In this document: positions 30,727 to 40,898 of the stretch, one piece after another
Layout of the letters: each line of letters starts with the position of its first letter
Position numbering within the stretch: the stretch's first letter is position 1
Assembly (NCBI RefSeq): GCF_003634775.1
Contig: NZ_RBXB01000004.1
Coordinates: 86,210 to 150,209, forward strand
DNA length: 64,000 bases
DNA from: Chryseobacterium defluvii
Lineage (GTDB): Bacteria > Bacteroidota > Bacteroidia > Flavobacteriales > Weeksellaceae
Direction of reading: 5' to 3'
Program-made: the position numbers and the translations under genes
The notes under the pieces: generated by a model
The model's database searches: none
The model's input: only the letters and a program-made list of their open reading frames with translations
Told to the model about the DNA's origin: nothing

Positions 30727-31536
30727 ATGGAAATATCACTTCGAAATCAGATCGCTATTGTTACCGGAGCTTCAAGCGGAATCGGCACCGGAATTGCCAA
30801 ATCATTGGCTTCAGCAGGGGCAACTGTAATAGTAAATCACTCTTCGGAAAGATCCACAGATGACGCTAAAGCTGTGGTGAAAGAAATAACGGATGCAGGA
30901 GGAAAAGGAATTACCTATCAGTGTGATGTGTCTAAAGAAGATCAGGTCGTTAAAATGTTTCAGGATGTAGTAGCGGAATTTGGAACTGTTGATATTTTAG
31001 TCAATAATGCAGGAATCCAAAAAGATGCAAAATTTACTGAAATGACCCTTGATCAATGGAACGCCGTGATTGGAGTCAATCTTACAGGACAATTTCTTTG
31101 TGCAAGAGAAGCAATTAAAGAGTTTCTAAGACGGGGAATAGATCCTTCACGTTCCGTTGCCTGCGGAAAAATTATTCATATCAGTTCCGTACATGAAGTC
31201 ATTCCCTGGGCAGGACATGCCAATTACGCAGCAAGTAAGGGGGCAATCAGAATGCTGATGCAGACTTTAGCGCAGGAATATGGAGCAGATAAAATCCGTG
31301 TAAATTCCATTTGCCCGGGAGCCATTCAGACACCCATCAATACCAATGCGTGGAGTACACAGGAAGCGATGAATTCACTTCTTACACTCATTCCTTACAA
31401 CAGAATCGGGCAACCTCAGGATATAGGCAATCTGGCTGTATTTTTAGCAAGTGATGCTTCAGACTATATTACCGGAGCCAGTATTTTCATAGACGGTGGA
31501 ATGACCACTTTTGAAAGCTTTTCCACAGGAGGATGA
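30727..31536 (+). CDS. SDR oxidoreductase, glucose 1-dehydrogenase-like
   Basis: A 269-residue classical short-chain dehydrogenase. The cofactor motif is TGASSGIGTGIAKSL (residues 14-28), NNAGIQ follows near residue 96, and the catalytic set is S in HISSVHE with YAASK. The C-terminal end ITGASIFIDGGMT is typical of tetrameric members. The closest familiar type is glucose 1-dehydrogenase. It precedes a large glycosidase gene by 113 bases, so both may serve trehalose or glucoside use, although this is only a neighbourhood argument. Confidence 0.88.
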   Translation: MEISLRNQIAIVTGASSGIGTGIAKSLASAGATVIVNHSSERSTDDAKAVVKEITDAGGKGITYQCDVSKEDQVVKMFQDVVAEFGTVDILVNNAGIQKDAKFTEMTLDQWNAVIGVNLTGQFLCAREAIKEFLRRGIDPSRSVACGKIIHISSVHEVIPWAGHANYAASKGAIRMLMQTLAQEYGADKIRVNSICPGAIQTPINTNAWSTQEAMNSLLTLIPYNRIGQPQDIGNLAVFLASDASDYITGASIFIDGGMTTFESFSTGG

Positions 31537-31649
31537 AAGAGTGAATAGTGAATGGTCAATTTTTAAACAACATTTACATTCACAATTCACTATTGAACAT
31601 TCACATCATTAACTCATCATTCATAACTTCTAACTCATAACTCAATAGC
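31537..31649. repeat. Intergenic TTCACTATTCAC-type repeat spacer
   Basis: Contains GTGAATAGTGAATGG and several copies of ATTCAC/ACTCAT-like words, with CAATTCACTATTGA complementary to the first copy. Such degenerate repeats are common between genes of Flavobacteriia. No gene is seen. Confidence 0.5.
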
Positions 31650-34328
31650 ATGACTGAAAAGCAAAGAATTCCTGATATTTCCTGGAAAAAATGGGGTCCA
31701 TATGTAAGCAACAGAGAATGGGGGCTTGTGCGTGAAGATTACAGTGCCAATGGTGATGCCTGGAATTACACTCATCATGATATGGCAGAATCAAAAACAT
31801 ACAGATGGGGTGAAGAAGGCATTTGCGGGATCTGTGATGATCTTCAAAAGCTTGTTTTTTCAGTAGGTTTATGGAACAGGAAAGATAAAATGGTGAAAGA
31901 ACGTTTTTTTGGCCTCACCAACGATCAGGGAAATCATGGCGAAGATGTAAAAGAATATTTTTATTATCTGGATTCCACCCCTACCCATTCCTACATGAAA
32001 ATGCTTTATAAATATCCTCAAAATGCTTTTCCTTATGATGATCTGTTAAAAACCAATAAGGAAAGAAACAAGGATAAACCGGAATATGAGTTGATTGATA
32101 CCGGAATTTTCGATCAGAATGAATATTTTGACATCTTTATAGAGTATGCCAAAGAAAGTCAGGCAGATATTCTGGTAAGGCTTACTGTGATCAATAAGTC
32201 AGAAAAAGAAGCGCCGTTGGTCATTTTGCCTACGGCTTGGTTCAGGAATACATGGAATTGGGGTTATGATGATTATAAACCGCAATTATGCTCTGAAGAA
32301 GCGAATTGCATTAGGATTGAGCATAAGGATCTTGAAATAAAAAATATATATGCAAGACAGTCTTTGAAAGTTCTGGTTTGCGACAATGAGACCAATAGCG
32401 AAAAACTATACCAATCACCAAACAAATCGAAATATTGTAAAGACGGCATTAATGATTTTGTCATTCATGGAAATTCACAATCCGTTAATCCGAAAGATAT
32501 CGGAACAAAAGCTTCTTTTTTTATTAATGAACATTTTAAGGCAAAAGAAACTAAAACTTTTGAGCTTAGAATCACAGATAAAGATTTACCCCAACCTTTT
32601 GAGAATTTTGATGAAATATTTACTCTGAGACAAAAAGAATCGGATGAATTTTATGCGGAAATCCAGAAAGGAATACAATCCGATGATGAAAAAATGGTTC
32701 AAAGGCAGGCTTTTGCCGGAATGCTCTGGAACAAAATGTTCTATCATTACAATGTGGAAAAATGGCTGAAAGGAGATCCAGCTGAAATAAAACCTCCGAA
32801 ATCCCGTGAAAGAATAAGAAATTACGAATGGAAACACCTTAATAACGAACATATCATTTCCATGCCGGATAAGTGGGAATATCCGTGGTATGCAACCTGG
32901 GATCTGGCTTTTCATGCTATAAGTTTTTCTTTAATCGATCCGGATTTTGCCAAGCATCAGTTAAAACTCTTCCTCTTTGAATGGTATATGCACCCAAACG
33001 GGCAGCTTCCGGCTTATGAATGGAATCTTAGCGATGTCAATCCTCCCGTTCACGCATGGGCAACTTTCCGGGTATTCAAAATTGATGAATACTTAAAAGG
33101 AAAGCCAGATATTGAGTTTCTGGAAAGCGCATTTCAAAAACTGACGATGAACTTCACATGGTGGGTCAATAAAAAAGACAACAATGGGAACAATATTTTT
33201 GAAGGTGGTTTTCTGGGACTGGATAATATCGGAGTTTTCGACAGAAATGCCGTGCTGCCCAATGGTGAACAACTTGAACAGTCGGATGGAACGAGCTGGA
33301 TGGCCATGTTTGCCCTGAATATGATGAGAATTGCATTGGAATTAGCCCAATATAATAATGTATATGAAGAAATGGCAACAAAGTTCTTTGAACACTTCCT
33401 GTCTATTGCCAACTCATTGGATAATATGGGAGACGAAGATTTCAGCCTTTGGGATGAAGCCGATGAATTTTTCTATGATGCCCTTGCTTCCAGCGACTGC
33501 AGCCACATGTATTTAAGGTTAAGAACTATCGTAGGATTGATTCCTATGTTCGCAGTTGAGGTAATTGATGATGAAATGATTGAAAATCTCCCCAATTTTA
33601 AAAGCAGGATGAATTGGATATTGAAAAACAAACCGGAACTCGCAGCGCTGGTTTCTCATTGGGAAGTAAAAGGACAGAATTCAAAACATTTGCTTTCCCT
33701 TTTACGTGGCCATCGTTTAAAAAGATTATTATACAGAATGCTGAACCCGGAAGAATTTCTGAGTGATTATGGAGTTCGTGCATTGTCCAAGGAATATGAG
33801 CGGAATCCTTATCATTTGAATCTGAATGGAACGGATTACAGTGTAACATATACTCCTGCGGAAAGCGACAGCGATCTTTTCGGCGGAAACAGCAATTGGC
33901 GTGGTCCCATTTGGTTTCCCATCAATTTTTTAATTATTGAAAGCCTTCAGCGATTCTTCTTTTATTACAGTCCGGATTTCTTAGTTGAATACCCTACAGG
34001 CAGCGGAAATTATTCCAATTTGGATCAGATCGCAGATGCTTTAAGCAAAAGATTATCCAAGATATTTTTAAAGGATGAGAGTGGAAGCCGCCCTGTAAAC
34101 GGACAATATCCAAGATTCCAGACCGATCCTGATTTCAGAGATTATATCCTTTTCTATGAATATTTTCATGGAGATAACGGACGTGGAGTAGGTGCCTCTC
34201 ATCAAACCGGATGGACAGGATTGATCGCTAAAATTTTACAACCCAGGTTTTCTAAAAAGGAAATGGCAGAATCTGAAACTGAAATGCCGGATGAAACGAA
34301 CAACGTTGAAGAGCAAAAAAGAAGATGA
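31650..34328 (+). CDS. MGH1-like glycoside hydrolase (GH63-type glucosidase)
   Basis: An 892-residue protein with no signal peptide, so probably cytoplasmic. Residues about 1-330 form a beta-rich N-terminal domain, and residues 350-880 an (alpha/alpha)-barrel related to mannosylglycerate hydrolase and GH63 glucosidases, with segments WYATWDLAFHAISFSLID, NGQLPAYEWNLSDVNPPVHA and WRGPIWFPINFL. It would remove glucose or mannose from small glycosides. An acidic catalytic pair is likely in the barrel (candidates D in TWDLAF and E in PAYEWN). The C-terminal 25 residues are a charged tail. It runs convergent with recO, only 11 bases apart. Confidence 0.85.
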   Translation: MTEKQRIPDISWKKWGPYVSNREWGLVREDYSANGDAWNYTHHDMAESKTYRWGEEGICGICDDLQKLVFSVGLWNRKDKMVKERFFGLTNDQGNHGEDVKEYFYYLDSTPTHSYMKMLYKYPQNAFPYDDLLKTNKERNKDKPEYELIDTGIFDQNEYFDIFIEYAKESQADILVRLTVINKSEKEAPLVILPTAWFRNTWNWGYDDYKPQLCSEEANCIRIEHKDLEIKNIYARQSLKVLVCDNETNSEKLYQSPNKSKYCKDGINDFVIHGNSQSVNPKDIGTKASFFINEHFKAKETKTFELRITDKDLPQPFENFDEIFTLRQKESDEFYAEIQKGIQSDDEKMVQRQAFAGMLWNKMFYHYNVEKWLKGDPAEIKPPKSRERIRNYEWKHLNNEHIISMPDKWEYPWYATWDLAFHAISFSLIDPDFAKHQLKLFLFEWYMHPNGQLPAYEWNLSDVNPPVHAWATFRVFKIDEYLKGKPDIEFLESAFQKLTMNFTWWVNKKDNNGNNIFEGGFLGLDNIGVFDRNAVLPNGEQLEQSDGTSWMAMFALNMMRIALELAQYNNVYEEMATKFFEHFLSIANSLDNMGDEDFSLWDEADEFFYDALASSDCSHMYLRLRTIVGLIPMFAVEVIDDEMIENLPNFKSRMNWILKNKPELAALVSHWEVKGQNSKHLLSLLRGHRLKRLLYRMLNPEEFLSDYGVRALSKEYERNPYHLNLNGTDYSVTYTPAESDSDLFGGNSNWRGPIWFPINFLIIESLQRFFFYYSPDFLVEYPTGSGNYSNLDQIADALSKRLSKIFLKDESGSRPVNGQYPRFQTDPDFRDYILFYEYFHGDNGRGVGASHQTGWTGLIAKILQPRFSKKEMAESETEMPDETNNVEEQKRR

Positions 34329-34339
34329 ATAAATCTTTT

Positions 34340-35026
34340 TTACTCAAAAATCTGCTGAATGACTTCTAAGGAATTCGGAATCCTAAAATCCGTAATATGA
34401 TAATGATAGTATACCAGAAGACTATCCAGAAAATTTTTCCTGATTTGCGGATGGATTTTTATCTGATAAGGATATTCTGCTGAAATAATGCTTTTCCAGA
34501 GACCGGAAATTTCTTCAGTAAATAACTGATGCGTTAAATTTTGAGAAAAAATGCCTGTTTCCGGATCTAAATATTTTCCTTCATTAATCAAAGGAGCAAC
34601 ACCTTGAATATTTAAAATTTTGACAAGGAAAATTAAATGGGACTGGTAGTTATTTTGAATCAGTTCATCAATAAATTCATTAATGCTAACGAAAATCCTT
34701 GTATTTTTATTTTCGTGCCTCAAAATCTGATTCAATAAATCTGAAATGAAAAATACCACTGTATTGGCTCTGATATCCGTATATATATCATTATTCCGGA
34801 CAAGCTCAAACCCGGAGACAGATGCTATACTGTTTCCTTTAGCTGAATTGATGGAAAAATTAAGTTGATTTAAGGGCAAAAGCAAAGCTTTCTTTTTATT
34901 CCTTTTGGAGTACACTCCCTTCAGAAAATAACTCTGAAAGCCGTCCTCTTCCGTAAAACAATGCAAAACCGCATCATTTTCCCCGTATTTTATCAGTGAA
35001 AGTAAAAATCCTTTTTGTGAGTTCAT
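34340..35026 (-). CDS. recO: DNA repair protein RecO
   Basis: A 228-residue RecO. The N-terminal OB fold begins GFLLSLIKYGENDAVLHCFT and continues with SYFLKGVYSKRNKKKALLLP; the C-terminal helical domain contains the ILNIQGVAPLI segment. RecO helps RecA load on SSB-coated single strands in the RecFOR pathway. The zinc-finger cysteines of some RecO proteins are not seen here. It shares one base with porZ upstream of it, so the two are translationally coupled. Confidence 0.9.
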   Translation of the reverse strand: MNSQKGFLLSLIKYGENDAVLHCFTEEDGFQSYFLKGVYSKRNKKKALLLPLNQLNFSINSAKGNSIASVSGFELVRNNDIYTDIRANTVVFFISDLLNQILRHENKNTRIFVSINEFIDELIQNNYQSHLIFLVKILNIQGVAPLINEGKYLDPETGIFSQNLTHQLFTEEISGLWKSIISAEYPYQIKIHPQIRKNFLDSLLVYYHYHITDFRIPNSLEVIQQIFE

Positions 35027-37293
35027 TAATTCACCACAGCTATTTTAGCGGTAGCTTTATCCGATCCGTCCTCATTGGTCATCAATACAAAATAAATTCC
35101 CGAAGCTACTCTGGAGCCTCTTTGGTTATTGAGATCCCATTCGTAATAGCCACCTCTTGCTACTGCTGAATGTACTACATTTCCTGCCGCATCCGTAATT
35201 CGGATATTCGTTTTTTCAGCTAAACCTTTGATGGTAACCTTACCTTTGAAATTGGAATATACCACTGGATTCGGATATACCAGTACATTCCCGAAGTTGG
35301 AGGTTACATCTGCTACATCCCCCTGATAAGTAACAATCCCGTCATAGGAAACAAAATAAACTTTTCCTGTTTTTCTGTCCACTTTTATATCCGTGATGCT
35401 ATTCGTTGGAAGAGGAGAGTTTTCTTTGGTAAAATGCTTTATGGTTTGTTGTCCGTCAGAGGACAGATAATAAACGCCTCCACCATCTACGGAAACCCAT
35501 TTATGATCTCCTGCATCTACTTCTATCTGTAAGATCTGGGAATCTCTGAAAAGTTCTTCACCAATACCGTTTTGTTCAATGACAATCGGCTTCACTTCAG
35601 CGTTAGGCTCTTTTATAGCTACCACCGCATTGGATAATATCCTCAATCCACTGTCGGTTCCAATCCAGGCATCACCAGCTTTATCAATAGCCACTGAAAG
35701 GGTTCCGTTAGAATTTCCTGCAAAGCCATTGGCTTGGCTTAAGGTATATATGCCGTCATCAGAAACATTAGTAGGTGTATTTTTGTAATCGTAAGCGAAA
35801 AAGGTACTGTTTCTTGGAAGCGGAGTCCAAAATAATTTTTCATAATACAATGGTTTTTGCACAGCACTACTGAAATTGGTATTCTTAACGATAAACTTAT
35901 CTGCTGTTTTATCATAAGCTGCCATTCCTGCAGTACCATTTTCCACAAATGAGATAGAAGCAAATAAATTGTTCTGATCATCATAGGTAAGTCCTACCGG
36001 CCGGAAGAAAAAAACACTTGGGGTCCCGAGATCATAATAGTTAACGAAATCAAAGTCTTTGGTAGAAGCATTATATTTCATTTTATGGATACCATGCCCA
36101 TCTGAAAAGGTGTAATTAGCAAAAAATACCTCACTGATGTCACTAGGGTTTGCGGTTACATCCAAGACATTGAATATTTTATTGGTGTTGACAAAATACG
36201 AAGGATAAATCCATTGCATTCCGTCGAAATAGTAAAAGCCGGGATTTTTAGCATTAGCTAGTGGAGTATTGAATCTTGATTCTCTTCCGCCACTTGAAAC
36301 CAAAAGTTGGTTATTATCATATAAGCTGATTTTATATGAATAGTTGAAATAAGGGCCGTCCGGTTTGAAAATGGTGTTACTTTCATCTTTAATGCCTGAT
36401 AAAATAGTCCCTCCGTATACTTTTCCATTAATGGAAGTGGCAGTATTACACTCCTCACCGAAACTTACTGTTCCGCTTGCTGTTCCATTTGTATTGAAAT
36501 TATAAACTCTGTTTTGGTCTGTTACAATAATGTTATTCGTAGTAACAACAACATCATGGATTTTGGTAAACGTTTGAGGTAATGGAGTAGACGTTCCACT
36601 ATTATACAGATAAGCAGTAGTAGGACTTGAAAATGTAAGAACGGATTCCGAGTCAACATGAGTAAATGTTCCGGCCATCTCCGTAGTCCATGTCGAAAAA
36701 ACGGGGAAGGTGGTATTCATTTCATGGCTCTTTAACCCTGTGTTGGTTGCAGAAAATACTTTATTACCAAGAATTGTGGCTTCATTACTTGCTTCGTATA
36801 CTCCACCTGTCATAAAAAAAGCAGAATCTCCGAACTCTTTACTGTTTAAGTTGAAAATAGAAACGCCATAGCCTACCGATACGACAGCTTTATCGCCTGT
36901 AATAGAGATATGATTGATTCTTTTACTGCCATTATACCCTGTTGCAATAGGAATATCCACAACATAGGTTATACCTTCCGGAGTGATGACGTCTAATGAT
37001 CCGTTCTGATAACCCACAAGACCTATTTTGGTTTGAGGATTATAATCAAAAGCAGAGATTTTGACTTCATGTAAACCATTAGCTTTAGATAATTTAGTAA
37101 TCTCACCTGATGAGATTGTATAATAAAAGACTCCGTTTTCTGTAGCAGCAACAATTTTTCCGTTATCTTCTTTCATGGCGAGGACATTATTATAGGAGAA
37201 TAAGTCCGCCCATTTTTTTGAAGAGATAACCTGTGCGTTTGCCCATTGAAAAGAGGCTAAAATACCAAGGGAAATGATGGAGAATTTTTTCAT
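35026..37293 (-). CDS. porZ: Type IX secretion protein PorZ
   Basis: A 755-residue secreted protein with signal peptide (cleaved after WANA). Two seven-bladed propeller domains fill most of the length, with regulator-propeller-type repeats such as GLHEVKISAFDYN, NGVFYYT and AWIGTDSGLRIL. The last 80 residues are a type A sorting domain with VYPNPV, GKVTIKGLAEKTNIRITDA and SGIYFV. In type IX secretion, PorZ belongs to the surface attachment complex that joins cargo to A-LPS. Its overlap with recO by one base is common in this phylum. Confidence 0.9.
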   Translation of the reverse strand: MKKFSIISLGILASFQWANAQVISSKKWADLFSYNNVLAMKEDNGKIVAATENGVFYYTISSGEITKLSKANGLHEVKISAFDYNPQTKIGLVGYQNGSLDVITPEGITYVVDIPIATGYNGSKRINHISITGDKAVVSVGYGVSIFNLNSKEFGDSAFFMTGGVYEASNEATILGNKVFSATNTGLKSHEMNTTFPVFSTWTTEMAGTFTHVDSESVLTFSSPTTAYLYNSGTSTPLPQTFTKIHDVVVTTNNIIVTDQNRVYNFNTNGTASGTVSFGEECNTATSINGKVYGGTILSGIKDESNTIFKPDGPYFNYSYKISLYDNNQLLVSSGGRESRFNTPLANAKNPGFYYFDGMQWIYPSYFVNTNKIFNVLDVTANPSDISEVFFANYTFSDGHGIHKMKYNASTKDFDFVNYYDLGTPSVFFFRPVGLTYDDQNNLFASISFVENGTAGMAAYDKTADKFIVKNTNFSSAVQKPLYYEKLFWTPLPRNSTFFAYDYKNTPTNVSDDGIYTLSQANGFAGNSNGTLSVAIDKAGDAWIGTDSGLRILSNAVVAIKEPNAEVKPIVIEQNGIGEELFRDSQILQIEVDAGDHKWVSVDGGGVYYLSSDGQQTIKHFTKENSPLPTNSITDIKVDRKTGKVYFVSYDGIVTYQGDVADVTSNFGNVLVYPNPVVYSNFKGKVTIKGLAEKTNIRITDAAGNVVHSAVARGGYYEWDLNNQRGSRVASGIYFVLMTNEDGSDKATAKIAVVN

Positions 37294-37294
37294 A

Positions 37295-38245
37295 TTATAC
37301 TGTTATGCTGCTATCTATTGCCTGGTTATTCCAGGAAATATGTTGTATATTTTTATTGGAGTCAAAATAAAAATCTATTCTGCCGAGAAGAAGCCCGGCC
37401 CAACCCACCTGGTTCACCAGAACATTCTTGCCTTGTCTGTTTTGGAAAGTTTGAGGCTCCGGTAAGAAGGTATGGGTATGCCCGCCCAAAATCAGATCAA
37501 TATTTTCTGTTTTTATGGCTAAGATTTTATCACTTACTTTATTGGGATCATCTTTGTAATCATACCCTATATGGGATAAGCAGATGACAAGATCACATTT
37601 TTGATCTTTCTTTAAAAAATTGGAATAGTGTTGGGCAACTTCAACAGGATCTGAATAAACAGTTTCCTGATATTGTTTTTTCCCGACCAATCCATCCAAT
37701 TGTATTCCTACTCCGAAAATTCCAACCTTTATTCCGTTTTTGTTGAAAATTTTATAAGGAGATGTCTTTCCGTCCAAAATGGTATTTTTAAAATCATAAT
37801 TGGAACAAATAAAAGGAAACCTGGCATTGGGCAATACTTTTAAAAACCCGTCCAGTCCATTATCGAAATCATGATTTCCCATAGTAGAGGCGTCATACTT
37901 CATCATAGACATTAACTTGAATTCAAGCTCGCCACCGAAAAAATTAAAATAAGGAGTCCCCTGGAAGATATCACCGGAATCAAGTAATAAAATATTGTTT
38001 TCCTGGCTTCTGATCTGTTGAATAAGGCTTGCTCTTCTGGCAAAACCTCCCTGATTGGGATTTTTCGTATAGCTTTCGTCAAAAGGCTCTATTCTGCTGT
38101 GCTGATCATTGGTATGCAGGATGGTAAGTTTATTTGCGGATACAAAATTATTAACCTTTACACCTTCTGCCATCACCATTCCCGGAGCTAAAGCTATTGC
38201 TAAAGTACCACTACCTACTGCCTTTAAAAAATGTTTTCTATCCAT
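37295..38245 (-). CDS. 5'-nucleotidase-type metallophosphatase, N-terminal half
   Basis: A 316-residue periplasmic metallophosphoesterase with a twin-like N-terminal signal (residues 1-27). Motifs are LHTNDQHS (D and H), LLDSGDIFQG, TMGNHDFDNG, and the last LGGHTHTFLP. This corresponds to the catalytic domain of UshA-type 5'-nucleotidases; the substrate-binding C-terminal domain is a separate gene directly upstream. It ends one base before porZ starts, so it belongs to the same transcript. Confidence 0.9.
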   Translation of the reverse strand: MDRKHFLKAVGSGTLAIALAPGMVMAEGVKVNNFVSANKLTILHTNDQHSRIEPFDESYTKNPNQGGFARRASLIQQIRSQENNILLLDSGDIFQGTPYFNFFGGELEFKLMSMMKYDASTMGNHDFDNGLDGFLKVLPNARFPFICSNYDFKNTILDGKTSPYKIFNKNGIKVGIFGVGIQLDGLVGKKQYQETVYSDPVEVAQHYSNFLKKDQKCDLVICLSHIGYDYKDDPNKVSDKILAIKTENIDLILGGHTHTFLPEPQTFQNRQGKNVLVNQVGWAGLLLGRIDFYFDSNKNIQHISWNNQAIDSSITV

Positions 38246-39000
38246 TATTTCTTACCGATAAAATTTAAACGAACATCCGTGTTGGGAATCACCTCAGGAT
38301 TTTTCTTAAAATAATCTATGAATAAATCCCTTAATTTAATTCCTGTGGGAATCATCTCGCCTTTGGCAAAGAATTTCATATTATCACCTCCCAAAGCCAG
38401 ATAATCGGATGTGGCAATATAATAATCCTGGTTGGGATTTACGGCCTTTCCGTTAATTAAAGTTCTGGATAGCTGTCCGTTTTGGGTTTCAATATATAAA
38501 TGGGAAACAGGGTTATTAACCTGTGTTTTTGCATAATAATCAAAAAGTCCCTGCAGATCTGTTCCTTTCATTTTTACGATGATGACCTCATTTTCGAAAG
38601 GCATGACTTCAAATATACTCTTGAGAAGAATATCTCCTTTCCCGATGGTAGTACGGATTCCTCCGATATTAATCAACGCGGCATCGACTTCTTTTTTCAA
38701 ATTGCTTTTTGCCCATTCATTAGCACCATCAAAAGTATAATCTGCTAAAAGATTTCCCAGATTGCTGTTATCACCCTGTTTGGTAAGATCTACACTGGTA
38801 TGAGAGATTTTTTGGTTCATCTCCCTGTCCAATTTTTGTTTATAAGGTTCAATAACTTTTACAAATTCCTCATCATTTTTCAGCTCATTATTAATAGAAA
38901 TATTTTTTTGTGTCTGCACATTGGCAACCTGTAAAGAAGTAGTTTTACAAGCTATAAGTGAAACCAAAGCAATTCCTATTAATAAGAATTTATTTTTCAT
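38245..39000 (-). CDS. 5'-nucleotidase C-terminal domain lipoprotein
   Basis: A 251-residue lipoprotein (lipobox SLIAC, Cys near residue 18). The body corresponds to the 5'-nucleotidase C-terminal domain: GNLLADYTFDGAN, DAALINIGGIRTTIGKGDI, VMPFENEVIIVKMKGTDL and YYIATSDYLALGGD. Its catalytic partner is the following gene, with which it overlaps by one base, so one ancestral enzyme appears split into two polypeptides. The ATG at 39000 is chosen because it gives the signal sequence at the N-terminus. Confidence 0.9.
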   Translation of the reverse strand: MKNKFLLIGIALVSLIACKTTSLQVANVQTQKNISINNELKNDEEFVKVIEPYKQKLDREMNQKISHTSVDLTKQGDNSNLGNLLADYTFDGANEWAKSNLKKEVDAALINIGGIRTTIGKGDILLKSIFEVMPFENEVIIVKMKGTDLQGLFDYYAKTQVNNPVSHLYIETQNGQLSRTLINGKAVNPNQDYYIATSDYLALGGDNMKFFAKGEMIPTGIKLRDLFIDYFKKNPEVIPNTDVRLNFIGKK

Positions 39001-39107
39001 ATTTTCTTTTAGTATATGCAAATATAATTATATGTATAATAAAACATTATTATTTATTACAAATTTCTTGGTCTAAATTATTAAATTTGGGGAAAATATT
39101 TCAAAAA

Positions 39108-39980
39108 ATGAGCATACTAAAAGGAGTAGGTGTAGCTTTGGTGACACCCTTTAATGAAGATTTATCCGTTGACTTCGAAAGTTTGACAAAGCTAGTGGAG
39201 TATAACATTGAGAACGGAACCAATTATCTGGTTGTTTTAGGAACTACAGCAGAGGCTGCAACGCTTTCTGATGAAGAAAAGAAACAGGTAGTGGATCATA
39301 TCATTAAAGTGAATAATAAACGCCTGCCTTTAGTATTGGGAATTGGCGGTAACAATACTTTTGAAGTAAAAAAGCAAATCGAAGAAACAGATCTTTCAGC
39401 TTTCGAGGCCGTACTATCTGTATCTCCTTATTATAATAAACCTAATCAGGAAGGGCTTTATCAGCATTATAAAGTACTGGCTTCTACAGGAAAGAACATT
39501 ATTATTTATAATGTGCCTTCAAGAACGGGACAAAATATTGAGGCAGACACTACTTTGCGTCTGGCAAAAGAATTCCCTAATTTATTTCTGATTAAAGAAG
39601 CAGCTCCTAATATTCTTCAGTATTTTGATATTCTGAGAAAGAAACCTGAAGGATTCTCTTTGGTATCTGGGGATGATGAATATACTTTACCTGTAACCCT
39701 TGCAGGGGGTGATGGGGTAATTTCGGTAATCGGGCAGGCTTATCCAAAAGAGTTTTCTACGATGGTACAGTTAGCTTTTGATGGTAAAGTAAAGGAAGCA
39801 TACGAAATTCACAATAAGCTGGTTGAGATCACCCGATTGATTTTTGCTGAGGGTAATCCTTGTGGAATTAAAGTTGTTCTGACTGAAAAAGGAATTATTA
39901 AAAATTACCTGAGATTACCTCTTGTTCCGGCTTCGGAAGGGTTATATGCTAAAATAAAGACAGAAATGGCTGCCATCTAA
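39108..39980 (+). CDS. dapA: 4-hydroxy-tetrahydrodipicolinate synthase
   Basis: A 290-residue enzyme that condenses pyruvate with aspartate semialdehyde at the start of lysine and diaminopimelate synthesis. It has the class I aldolase barrel with GTTAEAATLSDEEK, IIYNVPSRTGQNI (catalytic tyrosine) and LFLIKEAAPN (Schiff-base lysine), plus SGDDEYTLP. The ATG at 39108 is chosen over an upstream frame that would be hydrophobic and unrelated. It is a single gene divergent from the 5'-nucleotidase pair. Confidence 0.95.
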   Translation: MSILKGVGVALVTPFNEDLSVDFESLTKLVEYNIENGTNYLVVLGTTAEAATLSDEEKKQVVDHIIKVNNKRLPLVLGIGGNNTFEVKKQIEETDLSAFEAVLSVSPYYNKPNQEGLYQHYKVLASTGKNIIIYNVPSRTGQNIEADTTLRLAKEFPNLFLIKEAAPNILQYFDILRKKPEGFSLVSGDDEYTLPVTLAGGDGVISVIGQAYPKEFSTMVQLAFDGKVKEAYEIHNKLVEITRLIFAEGNPCGIKVVLTEKGIIKNYLRLPLVPASEGLYAKIKTEMAAI

Positions 39981-40101
39981 GAAAGAGATACCTATCTGAA
40001 ACAGTATTTATTCTTACTGTTTTAAATTGAGTGACGGTAGTTTTAAATAATAAACATATAGTGAAAGGCTTGGCTTTTCACTTTTTTTAATCTGAAAAAT
40101 T

Positions 40102-40602
40102 ATGAAACTGATCAAAGCAACTGTAGAGGAAATTTCTCTTATTCAGGATCTGGCGAGAAGATCATGGGAAAATGCCTATGCTGACATTCTTTCCCGGGAA
40201 CAAATGGAATACATGCTGGGAACCATGTATTCTCATGACGAGATTGCGGGCCAATTTCAGAATCTTGAATATCATTACTATCTGATACTGGATGAAATTA
40301 ATAATTCTTTTGAAGGATTCATCGGGTATGAGCATGGGTATGAAAAAGGAACCACAAAACTTCATCGTATCTATCTTACTCCTGAAAGTAAAGGAAAAGG
40401 CTTTGGAAAGGAAGCATTGAAGTTCCTTACGCAAAAAGTCTATGAAAGAGGGGATCACAGAATTATTCTTAATGTGAATAAATATAATAGTGCACAGAAA
40501 TTTTACGAATCCCAGGGATACAGAGTGTATGGTGAAGGGGTTTTTGATATTGGAAATAATTTTGTTATGGATGACTTCCTGATGGAGTTCTTAATTCACT
40601 GA
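40102..40602 (+). CDS. GNAT-family N-acetyltransferase
   Basis: A 166-residue acetyltransferase with LHRIYLTPESKGKGFGKEAL (acetyl-CoA loop, about residues 94-113) and RIILNVNKYNSAQKFYESQGY at the end of the fold. The N-terminal part (SWENAYADILSREQMEYML) is typical of GNATs close to spermidine/spermine or RimI-like types. The acceptor is unknown. It stands alone between dapA and a gene-poor stretch. Confidence 0.9.
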   Translation: MKLIKATVEEISLIQDLARRSWENAYADILSREQMEYMLGTMYSHDEIAGQFQNLEYHYYLILDEINNSFEGFIGYEHGYEKGTTKLHRIYLTPESKGKGFGKEALKFLTQKVYERGDHRIILNVNKYNSAQKFYESQGYRVYGEGVFDIGNNFVMDDFLMEFLIH

Positions 40603-40674
40603 TTATTGACTTAAAATTCTGTAAGATTTAATTATAATTCTATAACAAGTGATCTGTTTTTTTAATTCATCTTT

Positions 40675-40805
40675 GTATCAGAACCAAATCACTTTTAAAT
40701 AATACATTCATATGCTTGGTTTTAAGCTGTTCTAGCTTTTTATCAGTATATTTTTTTCATCCTTAGTGTTTAAATTCCTGTATTCAATAATGCAGGAGTT
40801 TTTTG
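40675..40805 (+). ncRNA. Candidate small RNA with seven-codon ORF
   Basis: A promoter-like CATCTTTG (about 40668-40675, one mismatch from TAnnTTTG) is followed about 100 bases later by a terminator hairpin TTCCTG (40775-40780) / CAGGAG (40793-40798) with TTTTTT. Inside is ATG-started MLGFKLF (40712-40735). No longer ORF is present. It may be a small RNA, or a leader of the AraC-type gene at 40899. Confidence 0.4.
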
Positions 40806-40898
40806 CGTTTTAATAAAAAAATGATTTTTTTTAATCTAATTCACTTTGTTTTGAAATAAATTGTTATATTTACTAAAATTTTTACACACTATACAAGG

